A stretch of 64,000 nt of DNA from Bimastos eiseni (lineage: Eukaryota > Annelida > Clitellata > Crassiclitellata > Lumbricidae). Shown one piece after another: positions 1 to 15,598 of this stretch. The first letter of the stretch is position 1. The number at the start of each line of letters is the position of its first letter. Location of the stretch: NCBI GenBank assembly GCA_959347315.1, contig OY365806.1, positions 24,411,855-24,475,854 of the forward strand, read 5' to 3'. Both the position numbers and the translations under genes were made by a program. Under the pieces are notes generated by a model. The model did no database searches and was not told the origin of the DNA. It saw nothing but the letters and a program-made list of their open reading frames with translations.

Positions 1-226
1 CTGATTTCATCTTAAAATTTATTTCCCATGTCACAAATTTGTTTGAAATTGAGCGTGAATCATATGAGTATGAGGATAAACTGCATTTAAATACAATAGA
101 AGGCGTAAGTAAATGCTAAAACTAAAGCTTTAATTAAAGGTCGCGAAAATGAGTCTGATCCAAAATCATACACTCCGTGTTTTTATTTTTATTGGAGATG
201 CTAGATATTGGCTATACATTACATAC
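1..226. other. Intron after E33
   Basis: AT-rich intron sequence following the GTATGT donor. No headpiece-like exon is visible, so the gene continues beyond the left edge. Confidence 0.8.
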
Positions 227-348
227 GTTCAACATTGCTTTCGTAATGGGTTCGCACGTTTCCCAGACTGGAAAGATATTAGTGAAGACGACAGGTTCAA
301 GGCCAGCATAGACTATATATGCAGGCGGAGGATTCGATGGATCTATCT
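227..348 (-). CDS. SVIL: Supervillin E33, end of last gelsolin-like module
   Basis: The exon reads ...[13 protein letters not shown], then [11 protein letters not shown], matching the vertebrate block around HAGLEPLTFTNMFPSWE. The acceptor has a long pyrimidine run just upstream (CAG at 349-351 on the minus strand); the donor is GTATGT. It starts with 2 nt that complete the codon from E32 and ends in phase 0. The next exons should encode the linker and the villin headpiece, but they lie left of this window. Confidence 0.9.
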
Positions 349-3300
349 CTGTTTCAACAAAAAAAACGACAATGCAAGAGTTAATTTTTCATCTGAACTG
401 ATTAGTCAGCCGCTGTTAAAGTAACGTAGCCCAAACTTTCGTTCCATGCATGATTAGTTTAGGCCTATGAGAGGCTGCCCAGTGTATGGCTCTCCTCTAT
501 AAACACTGAACAAACCTCATTTCAAGAATCTTATAGTGCTGTGACAAGTGTCCGAAACTGCACGAGCAGTATATGGCAGCAGCAACGTTAAGGAAGACAA
601 AACTTTACTCGTGTAACATTGACATGCTGCCTGCAGTGTTTTGGGTCAGGATGAGGTCAATGGACGAGTAGATTCCTATCAGTATTAATGTATGTTAAGT
701 TCAGGTTAGATTCAGGTTAGGGTCAGGTTTTTCATATCTAATTATCTGTGTTCCTGCACATAGCTACTAAATATGCTATGACTGATTTTTACTTGTACCT
801 ACTTAATGGAGAAATCGTGTTTTATTGGAACCAATAAATTGAGTTGAATTGAAAATTGAATAGATAATGCTCAAACCACAGGATGCGTACGAGTGATAAA
901 TGGAAAAGGTTTTTTAAACCAGGTATACAAGAGAAGACATAACCTCGACAATATTGAAGCACTGTTTGCATTGCGCATCTTCTGTTTGCCAAGAACCGCG
1001 CTTCAGCAGATGCAGTTCGAACATTGTCAGCCTCCTCCTCCGCTTCAGCTGACCACCATCCCTGCCAGAGGTAGACTTCGTGATGATTGTCCAGTAGGAA
1101 CAAGGCTATATCAATGACCGCAGGACAATAATATGTAGGAGCCTAATGCATATTAACACCAAAAAAATTCGGTTTCGTTCACGAATGACAACAATGTTAA
1201 GACAATCATCATCATCATCATCATCATCCTTTTCGTCGTCGTCGCTGTGATCATCCGTTATCATGACCAATTATTAACGTCCACCATTGAAATCACCGGT
1301 TGCTTCGACTTAAGGCTGTTACAAGTTACAACCTATTAGTCGTTCGCTTTCTCGTGATGCTGACTTGATCTTGTCTATTCACTATCTTATCTAATCTAAG
1401 TTCCTGCCAATCAACAATTATCTCGTTCTAGACGCTTTTTGATGATTACACCCAGACTTGTTACACAGCCACAGCAGGCCTAAATTTATGCATAATTTTA
1501 TGACTGAATTCTTCTGCTGCAGTTCTACTGATTGTAAAATAAACGTATGAGTCGTTAATGCAATGAGATTAAATGAAGTTCTGAATCTCACCAGGTTGTG
1601 AAGAATTGTACATGTCCGACTGTAGTACAGGAAATGATGCCACGACGTTGATGTCATTTCTTGCGGGGTTCACAATTTCCGTTGCCTCAAAAGCACCGGA
1701 TATGCTGGTCAGATGGAAAAGACGAGGAGTGAAGCTGTAAGAACGTGGATCTAAACACACGCAGACATACTGTAACAGATAGACGAACTTATTAAACTTA
1801 CAATTATTAATATTATTATTAATCCTTCAGGTTATATATAAGAAACTATAGTTATAGAGAAGCACGAGAATTATTATTATTACACGAGGTTTTATAAGGA
1901 CAAATTAATAAATGAATAAACACATACTAGCTATTAGTAAAATGGCTGAGTCAAATTAGTCATGAACAGTAAGTTTGTATGTTCTTTCTGAAGCTTTCAA
2001 GAACACACGGAGTTCGACATTCAAGACCAGATGCATGGAATGTCCTTCTAAGCGTCCCAGGGATTTCTCCGGATCACATCAAGTCGTAGAAGCTCTTTCT
2101 TTAACGTAATCAAAACCAAACGGGAGCTGATGATACTAGCAGACAATCTGTGCCTAAGTTTGTTGATGCCAGTTCGTACAGACACTTCAAAATAGATGTC
2201 GCTACTTAGAAGGCGACACTCATCAAACTACGACCTAAGCATATGCTGATGGGCAAATATGTTACTTACATGTAGATACAGGGTTCTGCTTGTATATTAA
2301 CAGTGTTGTGATTTTTGTATCGACGCTTACATGAGGCAATGACAACCAACTGACCTTGGACGAGAGTATCATAGATTCCACTTTCACCATTCTGAAGGGC
2401 ATTCCAGAATTCAGCGTGTTCTGATCCTTCCAACATTTCAAGAGGCATGATTGGGTCGTCAGTACAAAGGCCAACCTCAGCGGGACACCTTCAGAAAAAG
2501 GACAAAGATTTAAGTCAGAAAGCAAGACATCTTTATCATAAAAATAGGCTCATTGCTTTACATCTCAGTAGGTTTATCTTGTAAAGGAAATTCGAATCCG
2601 AATATATTGCTTAGAAGTTAAAACTCAAAACTAAGAAATCAGATCTGCGATGGCAACGTTTGAGCTGCAGACGGTTGACATGTTCCAATTCTAATAGATT
2701 TGAAGCAAAATTGCCTCATATGTTCTTAAGATCTCATTTATGGCAAATTATTGAACGTTTGAGTTGTCACCGTTGTACGGGGTGTTTTGGGACAATTGTG
2801 CTGTCGATTTGACAATTTTAAGATTTATTTGGATATATAAATTGCAAAATATGAAACACACATCACTGCAGAATTATATTCAATGATCGCTAATGTGCGA
2901 AACGTTATTGATAAAGGCATAATTTCGTTACATGTTGAAAATGAGGTTAGGTCATGACCCGAAACGTTTTAAGCAGATACCAATAGAGGTCGTATACGCG
3001 TATAGAAATTATAAATCAACCAGTACACGTTATAACAGCGATCTGTCTTCATACAGCGAATGTTCTGTTCTAACTAACCGTTCTCGTAGACTGAGGGCAA
3101 GTTCCCTTGCCCGCAAGACCGTCTGATTCGTTGTTTTAACACCATGCCAGAGAAACAGGAGACCAGTGTTGACATTGAGCAATAGGAAGGATCCTCTACT
3201 TCGCAGCTGCGTTACCCTCAGTGGAATTTCAAGTAAGTAGGCTTCATTCGACAATTCGTTTCGTACCATGTAGAACCTCCACTGTCCGTGTGTGTTCGTC

Positions 3301-6244
3301 GATTCGTCTTCTCGTTTGCCAATGTGAACGATCATTCGGCCTCTGAAGAGATTGAGGAAGCAAGGCGACTCCTTTCCCTGGACCACTCGAATCTAGACAT
3401 AATACGACGATTCTATGACGCATTTGATGACGCTGCAATAGCTGTCGTCGTGTCATAACCTACATTCATTTACTGTGATAAAAGGTGCATTACGTCAAGC
3501 ATCTATCAAAGGCGTCTGCAATCTCCCTCTGAGTGATGGAGGCAAAACCACCAATCCCAAGTGTCAGGAAGGCAAGATATTCCCCCGAAAGTCAACAAAT
3601 GTTTTCTGCCTACGTGAAATTGGAGGCATTTGCCTCCGGACCCCCTATCTGGACGCCTCTGGCATATATGGGTTAGAGCACTTATTTTCCACTTTGAAAC
3701 AGTCTTTGTGGAACTAAATGCCAGGGACACAAATCATTTGCTCTAAAATGATTTATATTCGCTTACCTGTGGTCCTCGTTCTTCATCCAGCTCAACGGTC
3801 ATGAGTGCAGATGCACCTTTCTCATTAATACTCGAATTTCTGCCCTGCCAGAAGAAGTAGGCGCAACGAACGCGTCCTCCCAGCACCGAACGAGGATCGT
3901 CCGAACGCACCGCCCTAGACCCTAGAGTACAGTGACATCATCAACAATCAGGGTGACGTCATCGATGACACGTTTGGCATTGAAAGGTGTGTTGGATATC
4001 AGACAGTGGTGCGTTTCAGATGGTTAAGCATAGTCACCTTAAAGGCGAAGGTTTCTGGGTGGGCAGTTTTGCGACAAACTGCTCTATACCCCACCCACCT
4101 GCGACAAACTGCTTGTCAATCAAACCTGAACTCATTGAGTGGGGCTACAGTCAATAAGTGCCATATTCAAGTCCACCGTCGGTCAATTCCTTTCAATTGA
4201 AATGCCTGCATGCCTCTGGGCCGTTCTCTGTCTGTCTGTCTCTGTACATACATCTACTTATAATATATATATATATATATAAAGCCATAAGCCAAAGCGC
4301 AATAGGACGCATACAGGATATCAGCCCATGGACCATTATAGATCACTCGGCTCGTGGAGCAATCTTGGCGATTGCCTGTGGTCACTGCTGTTTGCGTTTG
4401 TTTCTCTGTGAGCTGGTCCGCACACACACACGCATGAGAAGAGAGTCACCTTCTTTGAAATAGAATGTTCCCTCTCTCGTACAAGCAATAGGCCTATGTA
4501 CCTTGTATTGACAGGTGTCAAAGTTGGTCCATCTGTTTATGTTCTTGCAGAGTGGCAGTATGTAAACAACAATGGCACCGCTACCCCTCCCCGCCTCCCC
4601 CTCTCAGACTAAACCACTCAGATGTTCACTCATTTGATGATCGATATATGCATGCAGCAGAACTCTGTAGTTGATATTACATAGTACCATGCGAAAGTAT
4701 GATCTAACAATTCGTGTCGATCGTGATCAGGAAGAAGCGATAAGAGCCTTTTTTATTCATAACGACTGGGATTTTGAGCAAATTGGTAAATACAGAATGC
4801 AGTATATGTATTTATTCCAAAAATAGCTTTTGTGTAACCTAAGAACGTACTGTTTTTCAGGTCTTATGCATGCCATGATTATTCAGGCCACTATATTATA
4901 TATATATATATATATATATTATAAGGGCATCAATTTGAATACAATATAGTCATTCAGCGTGGTCATGATAAGAAACATATATCTGTACTGAATAAAACAG
5001 CTGAAAATTGAGAGCTCTTGAATGATCAGCTTCTGATGCAATAAGAATGAAGACTATTATGAAACGTATTTCAAGGTACATTTGCTTTTGATATCTGATT
5101 GGATATAGGTTGTCACGTGTGTATAACAGTTCAGTTCCCCAGATCAGAGAAACAATACAACAACACTGACCCAAGCCAAACGCCATATTTATATGTATAT
5201 ATATATATATAATGGTCCAGGGGCTGGTGGGCCTGTTGAGAGTCGTGCTGTCTGAATAGCGCTGCATAATTTAGGTCACATGTCAAACCTAGGAAGAATA
5301 TATCAGCCAGCATATAATATGATCAATTATAATACCTGGGAACAATAAGCAGATCTCTCACTCTCCGTGCATATATATATATATATATTTGCATACATAT
5401 ATACGCACACTTATATATACATGCAGCATTTGATAGCATTCATCCAGTATTCTTTTCAGTCTATTTCTCAATTACACTCGCATCGGTCATCATCACGTAA
5501 AAACAAACGCAAAAAACAGTGACCACAGGCAACCGCCAAGATTTGGCTCATGGCTTCATCCCTTGAAGTCGCGATTTACAACACTGCAGCAAACTTCCCG
5601 CATGGGTTTGGTTGCACTTTTCACACGTTTGACGGGAGACTGTCCACGAGCAGCTTGCAAGATGGCCGTACTGGCTAAAGCTGCGCACGCACACACACAC
5701 GCACACACACGAATACATGCACGAAGGCATATGAGTGGCATATCAAGTACAGGTGTGTTGATGCATATAATTATAAGGACTATGAAGCACGATCATTGTT
5801 TCAATTGTTATTTCCAGTGCATTTTCCTCAGCTGTATACTTGTCCCATTTGAGCCTATTCAGATAGACTGACCATACCGGTCCATTTGTTTAAGATTGTA
5901 CCCCAGGCGGAAGAGATGCTTTGGGGAGATCTGATTGATAGCTAGCAGGCGGTAGGTATTCATTAGACCTTAAAAACTTGGTTTTTAAGAAGTTAAGAGG
6001 CGTGCAGAAAATCATGCGCGATGCAGATGCGTGATTACAGTATTCGTGTGATAAGTCATGACACTCCGATGAAACAGGTATTCTAGATGTTGATCAAAAG
6101 ATCAGATATGGTCATGAACGACGTGGTTATTTTCTCCTGCGCCAAGACGAGGGGGAATAGATGTAGCTAGGACGGAAGGAAAACGACATAAAGATTGACA
6201 GTTACATGTATGCGCTGCCTTGGACGGACGATTTGAGCCAGCTA

Positions 6245-6286
<42 letters not shown>

Positions 6287-9200
6287 TAACAGATGTGCGG
6301 AATAGGCGCGAGCCAAAATCGATCGCATAATATTTATTTCGTTAGTCTCGACTTGGTTTCACAGCACCTCGCACTGTGAACAGTGAGGGAGAGCGTCGTT
6401 AGATTTCTAGAACTCCATTACATGTAATGGAGTTCAAATTAAAATTAAAGCAAATTAAAATGATGTTTAAACACCTGACCAGACCAGAACATTCGATGCG
6501 GATTCAACGGAATATAGATTGAAGATCTTATTGCGAATCAAATATATACATATATAAAAAAATGAATAAATATTATTGCGAATTGAATATTAATAAATAA
6601 ATATAAGTACACAGATGTATATAAATATATGCAGCCTAAGTTTCGTTAAGTTCAATGCATCTTTACATGTATGAGTGTCTCTAAAAGCTGAGCTATATTT
6701 TAATTTGCAATTACCGTTGTCATCAGTTACATTGTATTGGGACAGGAGCTGCTTAAAAAGTCTCACCTGTCTGAGCAATTAAGTAGTGCCAACGTATGAC
6801 GTAGGTATCTCCATCGTGTAGTTGTCCAAGACTGGACTCATCTAGTAGATAATGATCGAACTCCATGACATGCCAGATGTCAATTCCCTGAGTAAGTATG
6901 TCGATTTCCCTTCGAATTCCCTTCTCGAACCCTTCCCTAGATTCGTGTAAATATAAACCACGTAGTAAATCAAGAGACTTTTGGCTCACATTATAATCTA
7001 CACGCATTCGATTTGACAATGACAGAAGATAATACTATTTCAGGACTACCTCCTAGTCAGGAATAAGAAATCATTATTTAGAAATTAGTGAATTCAAAGA
7101 ACTCGTTCTATGTGCACGTATGTTTTGTACTACAAATTTCTATTAATTTTTCAATAACAACAGTTTTTACTCTAGCTCAATCTGGTAAAATCACAGTCTT
7201 CGATATTATTTAGAGAAGAGATAGAATGCGAAGAAGAAGAATGCGAAGATAAATGCAAGGAAGAAGAAGACTGCTAAGGAGGTAATGACGATGATGACGA
7301 TGACGAAGACAACGACGACGATGACGACGAAGAAGAAGAAGATCAGCAACTTAAGCTAGTCTCTCGATTGACAGTTCAACACTCGAACCACTCATACACC
7401 ATCGAGCACGATATAATTCAGCTTATCATACAAACCAGCTTAAAATAATATCTATCTACTAGTTATGTCATGCTGTCAGCCTTCATGACATCGGTTGCCT
7501 ACCAGTGAGATCCGCGTCCCAAGTGACTGCCTTCCAGAATTAGTGACACTGGACTTTTATCGATTGGAACCATCAGCTTAGCATCAAACGGTTTGAGATC
7601 AATCACAGTTTCAGTCTGTGAATATAATTACCAGCTGAGAATATTAACGTAAATCAGACACACAGAGGAAATTACAAATATGCTACAGCACACTATTTAC
7701 TTATTATCGATTAACTGATTGATGAATTAATTAATTATTATGCATATGTCGTTGGATTGATGTCCAAAGTGGATAAAAAAAAGAAACGCCTTGCCTTCAA
7801 TCTGTGCATGTATCAGTCCTTCAAAACAGTAAACATTCGTTTCTTTCGGTCAGGACCCAACAGACGCAAACCTTCTACCTTTGCAATCTCCAAATTATCA
7901 TCGGCAGCATGCGACCTTCACTGAATGCGTTGTCGTTGATACTTGTGCGTATTTTAAAATGGAAGTGTCAACATTTAGACCTAAGATGTATATTAAACAA
8001 GAACAAGTCCCGCTTTTTTCATTTGTGCAAAACCTCTAAACCTCTTGCGATCGGATGAAGCTTGCCTTTGATTCTTTTGAGGGCTCTCCTTGACCTTTGA
8101 CCTGGATGAGTCGAGACGAGTCTGGCCAATCAACGAACTTCTCTCTGAAAAGAACGGTTTCCATGTTCTGATTGATTTTTCCGAACACTGCCCATTTTGG
8201 TCGTTCGTTGCAAAGCGATGGAGGACCTCCATTCTCCTCCGCTGGAAACAATATGCGCAAAATCAAAAGAGAAGAACTCGATTTATCAAAGCGTCGCAGT
8301 ATATCTAATGCCCGATGCCTTTATAGCACCTGTCTATGGGTTTGATATAATTTATTGTACCCTGATGAAAACACTAGACCCTGGTGTCATCAACAGTACT
8401 TGTGCATAAATAAGATCCACTACTGTCAATTAATGGGAAGAGAATTTATGTAGGTACACCGTATCTAACTGAACTTGGAAACATGTAGGTGTACATGAGA
8501 AAAAACGGTAGGAGTGCCCCAGGAAAGGGGGAAGGACGACAAGAAGAAATTAGACAGAGAGGCAGAAAGACAACCGTTGAGTGAAGAGGAGGGATTACGC
8601 AGAGGCTAAACGTGAAGCTGACTGCTGAGCACTATACCTGCCCCACAGTGATTTGCGGCGTTGTGCAATACCTCATAATTGTTATCTTAGAACTGCTTTT
8701 TAACTGCGGCAGCATCTATAAAATCATAATCTAAGCCTAACAGGATGCTGTCGTATTTAATAAAATCTCTTAAAAGCACATTGATTGATATAAATGAAAC
8801 GTTTTCTTACAGGCAAGAGGAGCAAGTGGATTTATGTCAAATTCCGAATAATTGTATCCCCTGTTCCAAAGCTCCAAAGCCAGCTGGACAATTTTCTTTC
8901 GCTTGTCGAATGGCACGTGTTTTCCGGTCCAGACATACATTTCCGCTCCAAAATCAAAGACGTAAGCCTGCAAACACGAATCAAAGCAGTTTATGTACAT
9001 ATGTTCGCAAGCATTTGCCAGATCATTTGCACTGTGCCCTCTAAGTGACTTTTAAAGCCCTCCGGCGATGTTACTCAGGAATCACCGAACACTTCACTCA
9101 ATTAGCAGGAGCCATATGACTGCTACGTGCTACGGATGTCTGTGGCATTTACACAAAATGATCTCAGTAGCTTATATCTGATTCTGCTTCGCGGTACTGA

Positions 9201-12200
9201 AGCGTAGGCTACTTTACCTAAACTGACTGACCAAAAGGAAAACCGTGCTTCCTACGATATCCATGACTACATTGCAGACAACAACGTTGAGCAACCACCA
9301 AAAGGACAACAATAGGAACAATTGAACTGAAAATAAACATTGGACCTAATTTTACCTCTTTGCTGCGCAGCATTTCAAATTTCAGAACTTTTCCATGAAA
9401 TTCCTCAACAGGTATCAGTCGCTGATCTTTGATGCGATAAACGGCGTTAGTTTCGTTCATATAGACCTCATACAGTTCGTCCTCACTGTAACCCCCAGGA
9501 GCTGAAAAGTGCAAATGTTTCGTAACAACCACTAACTTTAGGAAGGAGCATTGAAGCCAAAAAGAATACACGAAGAGAACTGTATCGACATCATTGACAC
9601 CTTTCCACCATCAAGAATGAACATCCAAAACCAAGTTGCTTTTCATTTAAGCAGCATGACTAGTATAACAAAACTACTTACAATGAATTGCAGGTTTTGA
9701 AATTCATGTGAATGGTTATGACAATCTGTCGTGAACAGAAAAGGATCGATTCAATGTTGACATCAGTGCAACCGAGAAAAATACACTATTTACTAGACCA
9801 AGAGAGAACTTGCTCCAGTAAGTGCTGCTAAATCCATTTCCCAAACATATTCTGAAGCGATGGACCGGAGAACACATTAATTCTCTGGATAAATAAGAAT
9901 ACATAATTTTGAATAATCAATGGCAGCAGATGAAACTCATTTATAAAAGGAATTTCGTATATAATTATCAGGAATTGAAACAGCAAGCCCTTTCTTGCTC
10001 ATTAGGCGAAGTTTGGTAATTCTCAAACGTTACACGCAATGAAAATTGTTAAATAAAAATACATGCAAGGGCTTTCTAATAATCTGTCAAGAAAGACTAA
10101 CGCTGAGCAGAGGCGTTAGAAGGAGCTGCAGCGGTCAACGTTCGCCAAAAGTGTCTCGTTTCCGGAATAGCGTCCTGATATTCTTCTGGAACTGTTACTA
10201 GTCTACAGGTGGATCTGACGCCTAAGTCTCGCTTCTGTAGAATCTGATTTGCTACGTCGGTGGCCTGCCATCAAACGGAAAACACGTCTTATAAAAACTT
10301 GTATAGCACATGTATCTGAGATCGCTTATTGAATTAATTGAATGCAAAGAAGCCTCTGAATGGTTGCTACTGATGGAGGCGTTTTATAAGCATCCAGACA
10401 CAATAGAAATGTAATACAAATACAATGCAGTTCAATACAGAAGACCATTATCATTGGTCTTTTCTCTTAACAACTGTTGCATAGCTGAGCTGTCATTAAC
10501 CAGTCTAGCTACACAACCTGCAGTGTTTTATGTTATGTTTGTACAGAGTAAGAGTTCCTAGAATATAGTAAACACACATGATGATCAATCGTACATTCTT
10601 TCATATCATAACATTTATTAGCACAGGATCGTAAATATTTTTGACATCCAACAAATTATACGAGACTTGCAAAAACATACTTCCCTCAATAAAGACTGCT
10701 GCGGTACTGGATGCCTATCCTAGCTCAGTCTTCTCAGATGCTCCAGTTAGAACAGTCTGGAGCTGCTAGCACTTTCCTCTGCTCAGTTTCGGAGGCGTTT
10801 AAGACCTTCTTATTTACCACCTTGCCCCCGACTTGGGTCTGAGGCGCCGCTGATTTGAACAGCGCTTTAAAAATGTTCAATTACAATTACGATACAAAAA
10901 ATACATAATTACATCAACCATGTCGGTAATTGTTCCTGTTAAGGATTTCATCATACTCAACTTCGATAATTCCTGAGGATTTGGAGCTCATAGACAGTTT
11001 AGCCATAACATTAGGCCCCTATATATATATGGGACAATTTAGAAATTGAATTTAGACTACGTAATTGAAATCTCTTTAATTCTGAGTCCGTCTGAACACG
11101 TACTTTTGCTTTCTCAATGATGTTACAATATTCGCCAACCCAGAGAACTACCGTGTCTGGAGTGACGAGAATGAAGCAGTCTCCACTGTTGACAGAAGAG
11201 GCTTTTGGTTCTACAAGCCTTGTCTGACAATACCTGCGACCTAAGGCCCAAGACACAGGCAAAAATTATTATAAAGAGATCCCATTTAAGTTAAACTGAT
11301 CATAATATATAAGTTGGTGCGCTAGACGTGCCTTTGAGGATTAATGCATCCACTTATGGTTATACAGTAGTTTGTAATTCATTAGGAGTGATCTTTCTAC
11401 TGCCTTCTTCTGTTCAAATGCTACATTTTCAGCATGGTAGCCTAAAAGATTCTTCGATAGACTGAGTACATGACGCAAAGTTTGCAGAAATATTTTAAAC
11501 ATAGATGTAAAAACAGAGAAAACGAAATAAAAAACTGTACAAAACGGCGTTTTTAACATTAAAAACTAAAAAACTGGAAAATACGGAAAAATAAGAATGT
11601 ACTTTATTGCGATATTGTACTGCATTTTAGTGTTTAAAACCTGACTTATACGTTCAAATTCAATCAGCAAAATGCCAAATAACGACATTCCTATCAAGCC
11701 TATCAAGCTATATTTATTATCAGTTTGTTTTAATAAGATAGGCTATTATTAAATAAAAAATTTAAAAAATTTGAAATTTTTCAAATATTTATTCTCAACG
11801 TAAGTCCAATCTGACACAGATTATCACAATTAAAAAAACCGAATCACTAAATTAATAGACCACACCCATCGACGTTGCATACTTGCAGGCTTACCTGAGG
11901 AGGCGCATAGCAGCCATTAAGACAGCATTACATTTAAAATAAATGACTACAGAAAAGAAAAAACGAATGAACTTAAGTAAAAAAATAAAAACGGAGAAAC
12001 TGTTTGAAAAAACCCCAAAAATGAGATTTTTAAAACGGAATAAAAAACGAAACAAACATTATTTTACTGTATTATTTAACATATTCAGCTAGGCCTACAA
12101 ATACTGACAAAATAGACTTTAGCTATTGCTTGAAATGGTCTCTCGCAGCAATTATGACGAAGTTCACATGCATAACAAAGATCACGATTGCTATTTTAAA

Positions 12201-15200
12201 AAAAATCACCATCAATTTATATCTTTTGTTGACAGTTAGTTCAACGATTACTTTTAATAGTTTCAGAGTTCAACTGTATTGTCCATCGATATAGAAAGCA
12301 AACAGCCAGGTTTCAAACCTTTGATATGTAGCAGCATAACTTCACAGAATGGTTGATGTCTATCAGTGGATGCGGTCGAAGATTCGGCTTTACGAAGAGT
12401 TATATTGCTGAAATTCTCCTTGCTAGCAAGACCGGCCAAGGCCTCCTGGGCAAAATGCGTCGTTCCTAAAACTATTTCAAAATCAAATTGGGTTAGCCAA
12501 CATTAAATGAACAGCGGTCTAACAAATATAACCGATGTTCATGTGCAATAGGGCTTCAGACAACTGTTTGGTGGAGGATTTTTATTTGTGGTATTGTCAT
12601 CAAAGTTCAGTCCAATTTCTATTCTCAGCTTCAACTCCTATATTGCCATTTACTCTTCCGTTACTCTTTGTATGCTCCTTTATTACTAATAACTTCATTT
12701 CTAACGATTGCAAAAACGCTGCTATGAGATGTAGCGTAGGCATCATTATGAACAGGCAAAGTGCTGAAGTCAACAGCAATCAGTTGGGAATGAAGGGTAT
12801 TATAGAAGAAGCCAGTTTTATTTCAGGCTATAGAGACGAAGGAGTGATGCTTTGTAGCAAATGACTGTTAGGACGATCGTATGTTCTAGGCGAGGCAAAC
12901 TATTTTGATAGATGGCAGATAGCTTATGAAATTTTAGATTCAATTGGTAATGGGAGCAGATAAGTGAAAGAAATATCGAGAGCCTCTAAAGCAGACGTGG
13001 ACTTACATAAGCGACGTATTTCTTTTGCAGGCCTTCAATTCTGTGTTACAGTAATTGTTTTTCCATTTTTGTAACGGTTCGTAAGTTTCGGTTGGAAGAG
13101 CGTGTTTCGTAAAGTATTAGCGAGACCAGCTACTTGCATGATCAATTGAAGGCTATACGAATTTTAATCACTACTATGAATTATACAGTGATAAGAACAT
13201 TTCAACATTTCACCCGCAATAAGTTTGAACCTGAGACCCGACCTAAGAGGCGTTCTGCCATGCAACGCAGTAGTACTATTAACACTAGGTGCTTATACGT
13301 TCTGTTCTTATTACTCTGTTCGTGCTTGATTCGCTTTAGTTCACGCTCAGCTACGCCTGTTTTCACTTCCGTGTAGTAGTTCTGCAAAAGACCCGGCTGT
13401 TCCAGGGTTGCGCGCAGAGGATTGCGAGACGCTGGCCTTGTTCGAATTGGCCTCACACTCTTCGCTGAGATTCGCCTTCAAAGAAACACATGTCCGAGAA
13501 TACGCAATAATTCACACTATTACGCAGCTCACATGATTTAATACAGTTCACACGAGCGCCCAGCGAACGTTGTTCGAAAAATCAAGAACTTCACACCAGT
13601 AAGAGATTAACGCGATTATGCAATCATTCTCATGAACACGCAATTCACAGCTTGACTTGAAATTTGAGTCAAACTGTGAATTATGAAATCTTGAAATTCA
13701 ATAGACTTGAATGTGTCAGGTAGATCTCCATCTCTTCCATGTTCTCTTCCATCGGTTTACTGGCAACGCGTCTAGTTACACACAAAAAATGCAACGATAT
13801 GAAAGGATGAGGTTCGACTGTTTTGATACTTACTTGACGTTGCTCAGTATGTGACATTAATTTTATTGCGTTTCTGTTAACACCTATTCTTGAACCGCAA
13901 AGTTTTCTTATATTCAATAAATGCAATAACAACAACGAGCACTGAGACCAATGATGATTGAAACTCACAAGGTTCTGGTCGTTCTTGATAAGTTGTCAAG
14001 GTCCGCCAGGGATATATTCAACTTAGCACCAGTTGGGGTCGAAGATGAGAAGAACCGCGCTATAGCATCGTTGTCTATGACTGGAATTGTAATTGTCGAT
14101 GACGCGCCTTCATCAGCTTCTGAGCTATCCGTTTCTTCCTCCAGAAGATCGTCAGGTGTTAAAGATAGGTTGGGAGTAGATACAGCTGAATCAAATAGTA
14201 ACAAGAAAGTTAAAGAAACACGATAACACTCTAAAGAACACTCTCTTCGGTCAACTTCATTTGCTATTCTTGTAGTCGACCACCATGCATCTGTTATAAG
14301 AAATACGACCCTCCTAAAAGTGGATAACATAAGCTTTGAATTGTCGTGATTAAAAGCGTGCATTAAGACCAATCTATAAAATACAATAACTGAGACATAG
14401 AGAGAGAGAGAGAGGCATAGGCAGAGATAGAGAGACTAAGACAGAGACAGAGACAGAGGCAGAGATAGAGGCAGATAGGGAGAAAAATGGAGAATGGCTC
14501 AATATGGATATCGCTTTATATATATTTAATGCAAAATTTCAGGGTGATCGAGGATTAATCTTAGAATATTACATCAATATTTCGTCTGCAACGGCAGCAG
14601 ATGACTGACCTCGTGTCATTGGTAGCTTTCCTGGTTTTCTTGGTCGCTGCTGAAGAGGGCTATCCACCGAAACACCTGTATTAATCCACAGATTCTTTTT
14701 AGACAAATAGTTTGCACAATCGCTCGTTTCCCTGCTGTCGTTTGTATAAATTATCAGGTAGTTCTTCATTAAATTCTTAGACATAATTCATCCATAAAAC
14801 CACTGGAAAGGTTAAACTGGATAATTTCTTTCTAGTTCTAAATATAGCTATAGACTTCTTAACAGGGGTCTTAAATTTACAATCTATTCATAGAGTTGAT
14901 GGCTACATCGCTAATTAGTCTGACAAGTGACTATCTTGTAAGATTAGGCCACAACAAACGTGACTTATCAACAGACCAGACCGTTTCATTAATCATTTCA
15001 GTTCATTGTCATTTGGCACCAGACTAGTGCATTGTTCTCCGACCACACACCTAATTATCGGCAATACAATGAAGATAAAAAACAAAAGAATTAGATGAGC
15101 TATCTCGACAGATACCTAGTCGACTCATCTTTCCTTCGACTGTGAACAGTTTAATGTCTTTCTCCTCCACCTTCTCCCTCCAGGTGTCTTTTGCGCTGTG

Positions 15201-15551
15201 TAGAAGTGACAGACGGTCAGCGATGCTGGTTGGTCGTGGTCTAAGTGGCCCTGACCCGTCTTCACCCTTCCTATCACGCAACACAACAGCAGCGTCCTCT
15301 GGTGACGAACTGTCTCGATTGTCTTCGAGTCGCCGCTTCCAATCAGTCTCCCCACTCTTCTGAAGGGCAACAACTCTGAAAAGACACAGTGCTCAGCAGA
15401 ATATGGGCTTCGCTGTGGCAAATGGTCTCAAGTGCATCAGCAAAAGTCTCTCCCCTTATACACACAATTGACAATGCTTATGTTAATGCTGATGACGATG
15501 ACGATGATGATGACGACGACAACGACGATGACGACGATAATGATGATGATT

Positions 15552-15598
<47 letters not shown>

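Noticed and set aside
149..424. Plus-strand open frame near the left edge
   Set aside because: It is the reverse-strand shadow of E33, which matches supervillin on the minus strand.
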